Shown here: positions 58,167-64,000 of the stretch, one piece after another
How the letters are laid out: the number at the start of each line of letters is the position of its first letter
Position numbering within the stretch: position 1 is the stretch's first letter
DNA from: Azospirillum sp. OGB3
GTDB lineage: Bacteria > Pseudomonadota > Alphaproteobacteria > Azospirillales > Azospirillaceae
Length of the DNA: 64,000 nt
Assembly: GCF_014192915.1 (NCBI RefSeq)
Contig: NZ_JACHYN010000017.1
Span: 1 to 64,000, forward strand
Direction: 5' to 3'
The notes under the pieces: model-generated
The model's input: the letters and a program-made list of their open reading frames with translations, nothing else
Database searches by the model: none
Told to the model about the DNA's origin: nothing
Program-made: the position numbers and the translations under genes

Positions 58167-58675
58167 GGGTCGGCGTCCTTGGTGCGGCGGATCAGCGCCG
58201 GCATGGCGGCCAGGCCGTCCCCATCGTCGGTGACCAGGCCGGCGGCGTGCTTCAGCGCGCGGTCGACGGCGCCGCCGATGTCGGCGAGGTTGCGCGCCTT
58301 GTTCGCCTTGAACGCCGGGACCAAAAAGGGTTGCGCCGGGCTGCCGGGGTGCTGGATCACCGCGCCGCCGGGCATCTTGATGGCGTGGGGACGGGCGCCG
58401 AACTCCACCAGGTGGGCGTGCCGCGCCCGGCGCCGGCCAAAGCTGCCGACCGAAGCGCCGAGGCCGTCCTGGCGGATCTTGACCTTGAATTTGGCGCGCA
58501 GCTCACCGGTGGCGTAGCGGTTCTTTCCCGGCGCCGGCATGGCCGTCAGGGCGGCGTCGAAAATCCGGGTCGCCGCACCCTCGATCGCGGTGGCCACCTC
58601 GGTTTGCGCGTCCGCCGGCAGACGGCGGAGCAAGCGGCGGAGCTTGATCGCTCCGGAGAGTCGGCGGCGTGCCAT
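58163..58675 (-). CDS. HK97 gp10-like head-tail protein
   Basis: This 170-residue protein from ATG 58675 is basic at the N-terminus (MARRRLSGAIKLRRLLRRL). The core GELRAKFKVKIRQDGLGASVGSF..HAHLVEFGARPHAIKMPGG is the gp10-like pattern. It lies between the closure and DUF3168 proteins and overlaps neither by more than four bases. It probably forms part of the neck. Confidence 0.88.
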   Translation of the reverse strand: MARRRLSGAIKLRRLLRRLPADAQTEVATAIEGAATRIFDAALTAMPAPGKNRYATGELRAKFKVKIRQDGLGASVGSFGRRRARHAHLVEFGARPHAIKMPGGAVIQHPGSPAQPFLVPAFKANKARNLADIGGAVDRALKHAAGLVTDDGDGLAAMPALIRRTKDADP

Positions 58676-59010
58676 CAGCCCTCGCAATCCAGGGTGAGGA
58701 AGGGGTCCCGCCCGGCGTCGGCGATGAAGCGGATATTGTAGGTCTGGCCGCGCCAGATCACGCGCATGTCGGGGGCCACGTCGGCCCGCCGGCGGATGCG
58801 CATGCGTACCAAGACCGACGCCTCGCGCTGTTGGGCGTTGGCGCGTTCGTCGCCGGAGACCGGCCAGACTTTCGCCCAGACGGTGCACACCGGCACCCAC
58901 GCCACAGTGGCCCCGCCGCCGCCGTCGCCGCTGCGGATCTCCCGCTCGATGGCGACGCGCTGGTCCAGCTCGCCGGCCCCGGTGCGATACCCGGTGCGCC
59001 GCCCGCTCAT
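58675..59010 (-). CDS. Phage head closure protein
   Basis: This 111-residue protein has the head-closure pattern: GELDQRVAIEREIRSGDGGGGATVAWVPVCTVWAKVWPVSGDE..QQREASVLVRMRIR..VAPDMRVIWRGQTYNIRFIAD. It seals the packaged capsid before tail joining (SPP1 gp16-like). The start and stop overlap both neighbours. Confidence 0.9.
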   Translation of the reverse strand: MSGRRTGYRTGAGELDQRVAIEREIRSGDGGGGATVAWVPVCTVWAKVWPVSGDERANAQQREASVLVRMRIRRRADVAPDMRVIWRGQTYNIRFIADAGRDPFLTLDCEG

Positions 59011-59315
59011 GCCACGCTGACCTTGCGATGGAACGACAGCAGCCGCTCCAAGGTCGGGTTGTCGGCCAGCGACAGGCCGGCGGCCACCCCTTCACGGTTG
59101 GCGTAGAGGTCGGCCAGGATCAGCAGGGCTGCGGCCTTCACCGACGCGGGCACGGGCACCGGGAGGCCGGCGCCATCGCTCCACGGCACCGGACGGCCCA
59201 GCGACTGCCCCACCAGCTCCTCCGCCGCGGCCAGCTTCAGCGCGATGTCGGCGTCCTCGTCGGCGCCGTCCACGCGCAGATGCGCCTTGGCTTCATCCAG
59301 GGTCACGAAGGGCAT
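59007..59315 (-). CDS. Head-tail connector (phage gp6-like)
   Basis: This 102-residue protein begins MPFVTLDEAKAHLRVDGADEDADIALKLAAAEELVGQSLGR, the hallmark of gp6/connector helices. VPASVKAAALLILADLYANREG forms the second half. It forms a ring between portal and closure protein. The stop overlaps the closure start. Confidence 0.93.
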   Translation of the reverse strand: MPFVTLDEAKAHLRVDGADEDADIALKLAAAEELVGQSLGRPVPWSDGAGLPVPVPASVKAAALLILADLYANREGVAAGLSLADNPTLERLLSFHRKVSVA

Positions 59316-59337
59316 TGCGCAGCTCCGGAAAGCACAA

Positions 59338-59357
59338 GGGCCGGCGAAAGCCGGCCC
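59338..59357 (-). terminator. Hairpin between the capsid-side and neck genes
   Basis: An eight-bp GGGCCGGC/GCCGGCCC stem with a GAAA loop lies between the 53-residue gene and the connector gene. A long T-run is missing, so it may be a processing or partial-termination hairpin lowering expression of neck genes relative to capsid. Confidence 0.5.
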
Positions 59358-59384
59358 TCTGTGCGGGTGGTGCGGGTGGCCGGC

Positions 59385-59546
59385 CTACTTGCCGGCGTCG
59401 CCCGCTTTCTTCGCCTCGGCCCGCACTTCCTCGGCGACCTTGGCCTTCACCAGCGCGTCGGCCACGTCCGTTGCGAAGCGGGCGACCTCGCCGGCGTTGT
59501 AGAGCGTGCCCACCGTGGCGGGTTCCTTGAACTTGACGGCCTTCAT
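59385..59546 (-). CDS. Small phage protein after the capsid gene
   Basis: This 53-residue protein from ATG 59546 (MKAVKFKEPATVGTLYNAGEVARF) has alternating beta and helix segments and a Lys/Ala/Glu-rich C-terminus. The start lies 15 bases after the capsid stop. Similar small proteins with a DUF7210/head-fibre-like beta N-terminus occur in this slot in related phages (from memory). It may be a capsid decoration protein or accessory; no certain family. Confidence 0.55.
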   Translation of the reverse strand: MKAVKFKEPATVGTLYNAGEVARFATDVADALVKAKVAEEVRAEAKKAGDAGK

Positions 59547-59561
59547 GGCGTCGGACTCCTC

Positions 59562-60878
59562 TTACGGCTTCCAGGCGACCTGTTGCAGCACGGCGATCGC
59601 CACGTCGTGGCGCGTGCCCAGGTCGTGTTCGGTGATGATGCGGATCAGGGTTTCGTCGGTCTGGAAGGCGGAACGCCATTCCGTGCCGTCGTGGTAGGAC
59701 GCCTGATCGGAGCTGGCGATGGTGGTGACGTAGGTGTCGCCGATCAGGACCTCGGCGAAGTCGGCGAAGATGATCTCCGACTCGTCGCCATCCGCGCCGA
59801 GGTTGCTCGGCACCGAGGTCGTCATGGAATAGGGATAGGAGCCGATGCGGCCTTGCTGGATCTCCGGGAAGGCCTTGTTGCCGTTGCCGTCCGTCAGGTT
59901 CTCGAGGAACTCCTTGGTCGTCGGCGAAACGATGTAGCCGCACCGCGCCATCGGCACGTTGGCGTTGATGACGCGCAGGCGCAGCCGGCTGAGGTCGTTG
60001 CGCACCGCCTGCACCCGCTCCGCCGCGTCGGTGATGCCGGAGAGGTCGGTGGCGGCGATCTTGTTGCCGAGCGCGGCCAGGTTGACGAGACCGGCCGGGG
60101 CGAGGTCGGAGCCGACGCCGCGGATGAACTGCTGATCCTCCTTCAGCGCCACGCTGCCCAGCAGATCGTCGCGCACCATGCGCTCCACGCTCGTGCTGGC
60201 GCGGCGGATGAGCTGGTTGGTGATCGGCACCAGGGCGGTCAGCTTCTTGGCCGACAGCTTCATGTTGCCGACCGTCGCCCCGGTGACGTTGATCGGCTGG
60301 CGCTCGCCGGTGTAGGTCGCCGAGGTGCCGGAGGTCTTGCGCTTCATCGTCAGGTTGCCGGTCGGGATCGGCAGCACCGTGGCGCCCATGCCGCGCACCA
60401 CGACGCGCGGGCGCAGAAGGTCGATGAAGTCGGTGGAATGGGTTTCGTCCACCAGGAGGCCGCCCTTGGTCTGCTCCGACTGCTCCAGGTTGGCGACGAT
60501 CTGGCCGGCCTGCGTGCCCCAGGCGTTTTCGGCCCAATCGGCGGCGGCGCGGCGGTCCATGTTGCCGTTGACCAGCGCCATGGTGATGCGGGCGAACTGC
60601 TGACCGGCTTCCAGCTTCTCCGCCGGCTGGGCGGGCACATGGCCGGCGGCGCCGGGCAGCGAGGCCGCCGGGCGGGCGGCGGCGGCGCGGCGGCGCTGGA
60701 GGTCCTCCTCAACCTTGAGGGACGCGGACAGCTTGTCGTCCTGCGCCTTCAGGTCCTCGAACGTCTTCGCCTCGGTTTCGGTCAGGTCGCGGCCTTCGGC
60801 GTCGGCGGTGGCCAGGAGCGACTCCATGTCGTCCTGAACCTTGGCCTGGTCCGCCTTCAGCTTGATGATACGGCTCAT
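59562..60878 (-). CDS. HK97-family major capsid protein
   Basis: The 438-residue protein has an N-terminal coiled-coil scaffold of about 100 residues (LKADQAKVQDDMESLLATADAEGRDLTETEAKTFEDLKAQDDKL) cut off by the S49 protease. The HK97 fold follows (LRPRVVVRGMGATVLPIPTGNLTMKRKT, GFTDQ-like LLGSVALKEDQQFIRG, WRSAFQTDETLIRIITEHD). The start at ATG 60878 lies five bases after the protease stop. The length and processing site position are typical. Confidence 0.95.
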   Translation of the reverse strand: MSRIIKLKADQAKVQDDMESLLATADAEGRDLTETEAKTFEDLKAQDDKLSASLKVEEDLQRRRAAAARPAASLPGAAGHVPAQPAEKLEAGQQFARITMALVNGNMDRRAAADWAENAWGTQAGQIVANLEQSEQTKGGLLVDETHSTDFIDLLRPRVVVRGMGATVLPIPTGNLTMKRKTSGTSATYTGERQPINVTGATVGNMKLSAKKLTALVPITNQLIRRASTSVERMVRDDLLGSVALKEDQQFIRGVGSDLAPAGLVNLAALGNKIAATDLSGITDAAERVQAVRNDLSRLRLRVINANVPMARCGYIVSPTTKEFLENLTDGNGNKAFPEIQQGRIGSYPYSMTTSVPSNLGADGDESEIIFADFAEVLIGDTYVTTIASSDQASYHDGTEWRSAFQTDETLIRIITEHDLGTRHDVAIAVLQQVAWKP

Positions 60879-60883
60879 GTCGG

Positions 60884-61927
60884 TCAGCTCCTTGCGCGGC
60901 GGCGCCGCAGGTCGAGTTGAAGAGAGGCCAGCCGTGTGCTGGCCCCGGTGCGCGGCAGTGCGTCGGGAATTGCGGCTGTGTCGGGAATTGCGGTGGTGTC
61001 CGGAGCCGCTTCGGCTTCGGCCTCCACCTCGGTCTCCAGGTCCGCGGCCCTGTCGCCGGCCTTGCCGGTGGCCCCGCCACCACGGGCGAGGCGGGTCAGG
61101 GTGTCCTCGAGCGTGCCCAGGCGATCGACCATCCCGGCGTCCAGCGCCGACTTGCCGACCTTCACGCCGCCGCGGCCGAAGTTCTCGATTACGGTCTTGG
61201 GCGTGACCCCGCGGCCCTTGGCCACGTCGCCGATGAAGACCTTCTCGATCTGGTCCAACTCGGCGCGCAGTTGCTCCCGGCCGGCCTCGGTGTTGAAGTC
61301 GGGACGCTTGTTGGCGGCGTTGGAGGACACGACGTCATACTGGCGGTAGCCGTCGCGGTCGGCGTGTTCCTGCGCCCGCACGCTCATGACGACGCCGATG
61401 GACCCCACCAGGCCGGCGCGGTCCAGAACGATCTCGTGGGCTTGGCTGGCGATCCAGTAGCAGGCCGACGCGCCCAGGCCGGTGACGTGGGCGGTGACCG
61501 GCTTGGGGCTGGCGGCGATCAGCCCGGCGAACTCGGCGGTGCCCGACACCGCGCCGCCGGGGCTGTCCATCACCAGGAGGATGCGGGTCACGGCGTCCGA
61601 CAGCTGCGCCACCCGCAGATCCGCCGCGGCCACGTCCAGCGACGTGGCGCCGGAATAGTCGGACATCACGTTGGAGCGGGGAAAGATCGGCCCGAGGATC
61701 GGGATGCAGGCCACGCCGTTGCGGATGGTGGTCCGGCGGGCGCCGTCCAAGCGGCTCCCCATGGCGGCGACGGCCTGAAGGTAGCGGGCCTCATGGCCGT
61801 CCTCGGCCTTGGCGATGACCTCCGGCGCATCCAGGGCGCGCTCGGCGATCCGCTCAATGACGGCCAGGTAATCGGGCGTGATGGCCCACGGCTGCGCGCG
61901 GATCGCGCGCAGGACAGCGGATGGCAT
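60884..61927 (-). CDS. S49-family prohead protease
   Basis: The 347-residue protein is a ClpP/SppA-like serine peptidase with nucleophile Ser154 in TGLGASACYWIAS and the general-base region near VGSIGVVMSV; SPGGAVSG (about 122-129) is the oxyanion-loop region. It degrades the capsid scaffold during maturation. The C-terminal tail has tandem TTAIPDTAAIPDA repeats, possibly an internal scaffold or linker. It is encoded between portal and capsid genes, as in HK97-like phages. The catalytic Lys follows in the second half; not singled out here. Confidence 0.92.
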   Translation of the reverse strand: MPSAVLRAIRAQPWAITPDYLAVIERIAERALDAPEVIAKAEDGHEARYLQAVAAMGSRLDGARRTTIRNGVACIPILGPIFPRSNVMSDYSGATSLDVAAADLRVAQLSDAVTRILLVMDSPGGAVSGTAEFAGLIAASPKPVTAHVTGLGASACYWIASQAHEIVLDRAGLVGSIGVVMSVRAQEHADRDGYRQYDVVSSNAANKRPDFNTEAGREQLRAELDQIEKVFIGDVAKGRGVTPKTVIENFGRGGVKVGKSALDAGMVDRLGTLEDTLTRLARGGGATGKAGDRAADLETEVEAEAEAAPDTTAIPDTAAIPDALPRTGASTRLASLQLDLRRRRARS

Positions 61928-61939
61928 GGGGGAGTCTCC

Positions 61940-63226
61940 TCAGTCCTTCGGCGTGCCGCCGGCGGATTTCGGCCGTTCGGTGCCGGCCACGTAGAAGTTG
62001 AGCGGCCACAGGTAGGCCGTGCCGGCGGCGCCGCCGATGGCGTTGCGGTTCTCGGCGGCGCGGATCTCGTCCACGTTCAGCGCGCCCAGCTCGCGGGCGG
62101 CCTTGTAGGCCTCCCAGCGGCTCTTGCTGTCGCCCTTCAGCAGCGCGTCGGGGAGGAACTCGTAGAAGCAGCCCTGTTCGGCAAAGGCCAGGGTCGCCGC
62201 CTCCGCCACCCGCGTGTAGTGGGGCATCATGTGGTAGATCACGAACTCCAGGCTTTGGTGCTCGATGTTGTTGTTGGTCGAGCGCGACAGCTCGAACAGC
62301 AGGTGCGGCGGGACGCCCAGCGCCCGCGCCACCTCGGACACCTGGAAGATCCGGGTTTCGAGGTGCTGCGCCTTCTCGTTGTCGTGGCTGAGAAAGGTCG
62401 GCTTGAGGTCCTGGTCCAGCACCGCCGTGCCGTGGGCGCGCGCGGCGCCGGCGAAGCGGTCCTCCCAATCCGCCTTGATCTCCTGCTTCGCCTCGCGCGG
62501 GATCTTGTTGGGCGAGGTGAGGACGACGTTGGGCTTGGCGTCGTTGGCCCAGAAGCGGTTGGCGTACTCGGTGGTGGCCAGGGCGCCGCCCAGCACCTCG
62601 CGCATGTAGGTGATCGGGTCGATGCCGGTCAGGCCGTCGCGGGTGAACCCCGGAATGTGCCAAACCTGATCGGCGCTGAAGCGGTCGCGCGTGCCGTCGG
62701 GCAGCGTGGCGTCGTAGAAGGGTTCAATCCCGGTCTGCCGGTCGAAGTGGAAGTTGACCCCCAGGCCGCGCGGATCGAGGCGGGTCAGAACGGTGGGGTC
62801 CTGGCGGTAGTCGCGCGAAATGAAGCCGGCGAAGCGGCCGGCCAGGCAGATGTCCGCCAGCAACAGCTCCTTGAAGGCGAACGGCGTCTGGAAGCCGTTG
62901 GGGCGGTCGTGGAACAGGGTGTAGCGCGGGGACCCGGTGGCCCGCTCCTTTCCACCGTTGCCCGTGCGGCGGTAATAGACCAGCGGCGTCATGGCGAAGA
63001 CGCCGGTCAGCACGCGCAGGGCCTGCATCACCGCCGACAGCGAGAGGGCCAACCCTTCGTTCACCCGCACCCCGGCGCTCGACGCCCGGCCGTAGCTCGT
63101 CACCAGCCAGGCCTCCGGGGTCTGCACCCCGGACGGCGTGTCCTCACCGGTCGGTCCGCCGCTGACGGTCGGTTCGATGCGCGCCGCCGGCGCCCTGGCG
63201 CCGCGCAGTCTGTCGAAGAGGCCCAT
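61940..63226 (-). CDS. Portal protein (HK97-like)
   Basis: The 428-residue protein has the HK97-portal core: VNEGLALSLSAVMQALRVLTGVFAMTPLVYYRR, then YTLFHDRPNGFQTPFAFKELLLADICLAGRFAGFISRD, YMREVLGGALATTEYANRFWAN and ARALGVPPHLLFELSRSTNNNIEHQSLEFVIYHM. It forms the dodecameric DNA-entry ring. ATG 63226 is chosen because it overlaps the terminase stop (TGATG-type) and matches the family start. Confidence 0.95.
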   Translation of the reverse strand: MGLFDRLRGARAPAARIEPTVSGGPTGEDTPSGVQTPEAWLVTSYGRASSAGVRVNEGLALSLSAVMQALRVLTGVFAMTPLVYYRRTGNGGKERATGSPRYTLFHDRPNGFQTPFAFKELLLADICLAGRFAGFISRDYRQDPTVLTRLDPRGLGVNFHFDRQTGIEPFYDATLPDGTRDRFSADQVWHIPGFTRDGLTGIDPITYMREVLGGALATTEYANRFWANDAKPNVVLTSPNKIPREAKQEIKADWEDRFAGAARAHGTAVLDQDLKPTFLSHDNEKAQHLETRIFQVSEVARALGVPPHLLFELSRSTNNNIEHQSLEFVIYHMMPHYTRVAEAATLAFAEQGCFYEFLPDALLKGDSKSRWEAYKAARELGALNVDEIRAAENRNAIGGAAGTAYLWPLNFYVAGTERPKSAGGTPKD

Positions 63227-64000
63227 CACATCCCCGTATATTCGAAGTCGTCGTCGGCCTCTTCGCGCGCCATGGCGCGGCCCAGAGCCGAAATCAGCGC
63301 CACCGGCCCGTCGATCTTCTTGGCCGGCTTTTCCTTGTCGGGATAGACGTTGTCTTTCTTGTCGGGCTTGGCGACGACGTTGGACATCATCCACGTCATC
63401 ACCGGGCACCCGGCGTGTTCCAGCTTGCCGTCCCGGATCAGCGCGTCGAGCTGCTTCATCGGTTCGGAGAAGGTCAGCACCAGCGGCCGGTACTCGATCA
63501 TCGGCAAGCCACGCTTCACCAGCCGGTTGACCAGCATGGTGGCCTGGTGCGGATCGTAGGCCACATCCAGCACCTCGAAGCGGTCGGCCAGATCGAGGAT
63601 GTCCTCTTCGATGACCTCGTAGTCCGTCACGTTGCCGTCCGTCACCTTCAGCAGCCCGGCGTCCCGCCACGCTTGGTAGCGTTCGTTTTCCGGCAGATCG
63701 ACGGTGGCTTCGGGCAGGTAGTGGTAGCCGAAGGTGGCCCAGGTCCCGCCCTCTTCCAGCGGCGGGAACAGGATCTCCAGGGCGGCGATGTCCACCTTGC
63801 TCGCCAGGTCCAGGCCCAGGCGGCACGGGCGGCCGAGGAAGTCGTCCAGCGTCAGCCCCGGCCGCGCCCCGGCCATCCAAGCTTTCATGTCGAAGAAGCC
63901 GGAGCGGGCGTTCACCCACAGGTTCAGGTGCTTCGTCAGGAAGCGCCCGCGTGCGCGGGTGCTGTTGACCGCCTCGCGTTGCCGGGCCGCCAGGAAATCG
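63226..64000 (-). CDS. terL: Terminase large subunit, 3' part (cut by window)
   Basis: The visible C-terminal 258 residues include the RNase H-like nuclease of TerL: GLDLASKVDIAALEILFPP with a metal-binding Asp, YEVIEEDILDLADRFEVLDVAYDPHQATMLVNRLVKRG with the second Asp, and a late MAREEADDDFEYTG acidic end. Upstream residues (DFLAARQREAVNSTRARGRFLTKHLNLWVNA) run off the edge. The ATPase half lies outside the window. TerL packages DNA into the prohead through the portal, whose gene overlaps its stop. Confidence 0.93.
   Translation of the reverse strand, partial: DFLAARQREAVNSTRARGRFLTKHLNLWVNARSGFFDMKAWMAGARPGLTLDDFLGRPCRLGLDLASKVDIAALEILFPPLEEGGTWATFGYHYLPEATVDLPENERYQAWRDAGLLKVTDGNVTDYEVIEEDILDLADRFEVLDVAYDPHQATMLVNRLVKRGLPMIEYRPLVLTFSEPMKQLDALIRDGKLEHAGCPVMTWMMSNVVAKPDKKDNVYPDKEKPAKKIDGPVALISALGRAMAREEADDDFEYTGM

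Larger units (their letters stand above)
41356..64000 (-). mobile_element. Lambdoid/HK97-like siphoprophage (left part)
   Basis: All structural genes lie on the minus strand in canonical order from right to left: terminase, portal, protease, capsid, connectors, tail tube, assembly chaperones, tape measure, tail tip, fibre, lysis. Late genes end near the left attachment site, so early genes, repressor and integrase are expected beyond 64000. The tail-assembly genes resemble gene transfer agent homologues. HK97-type capsid and a long (982-residue) tape measure indicate a non-contractile tail. All structural frames in the window appear intact. Confidence 0.9.

Overview
The window looks like a chromosome segment of a high-GC alphaproteobacterium of the Azospirillum type (Rhodospirillales). 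The evidence is the codon use, the bc1 order petA-petB-petC, the xseB-ispA-dxs run followed by tlyA, the MoxR/DUF58/DUF4159 cluster and the Azospirillum-like mobile elements. The species assignment is inference from gene content; no database was searched.

Four blocks can be separated. (1) 1-10994 is part of an integrative island inserted at the 3' end of tRNA-Gln(TTG) (10995-11069, minus strand). It holds a type I restriction module (5'-truncated hsdS next to a probable IS630 remnant, then intact hsdR), a coupled operon of unknown genes led by a winged-helix replication-initiator-like gene with four 21-bp internal repeats, a serine resolvase, and a tyrosine integrase whose reading frame is broken. 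(2) 11070-34330 is chromosomal core: a four-gene MoxR ATPase / DUF58 / BatA-DUF4159 / VWA-like membrane operon, DUF1285, Nudix and CCA-adding genes, hemF and trmL, the cytochrome bc1 operon, a CheY-like protein, a BigR/SqrR-type repressor facing a TusA-like sulfur carrier, a histone-deacetylase-like hydrolase, xseB-ispA-dxs, a HisKA_2-type sensor kinase and tlyA.

(3) 34457-40316 is a complete 5,860-bp ISL3-family transposon. It has 22-bp terminal inverted repeats (one mismatch) and a perfect 8-bp target duplication AAATTTCC at 34449-34456 and 40317-40324. The transposase (38912-40285) lies at the right end. The cargo is HicA/HicB, a one-TM coiled-coil protein, a lipoprotein, a broken resolvase-like gene, an Xre regulator and a frameshifted small gene. 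It sits in older debris that includes a degenerate IS110-type transposase.

(4) From 41291 to the right edge lies a lambdoid/HK97-like siphoprophage on the minus strand. A 3' fragment of tRNA-Ser(GCT) at 41291-41355 marks its left attachment site; its orientation predicts the intact tRNA and the integrase beyond the right edge. In transcription order the genes are terminase large subunit (cut by the window end), portal, S49 protease, HK97 capsid, connector and head-tail genes, tail tube, tail-assembly proteins, tape measure, tail-tip genes, J-like protein, tail fibre, DUF4376, a terminator, then endolysin and nested Rz/Rz1 spanins. Beyond these are an IS5-like scrap and a DUF2279 gene that is probably a prophage passenger.

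The item most worth following up is the cargo-bearing ISL3 transposon with a toxin-antitoxin pair and two unrecognised membrane/lipoprotein genes. Next are the putative origin inside the island's initiator gene and the persulfide-sensor/TusA pair.
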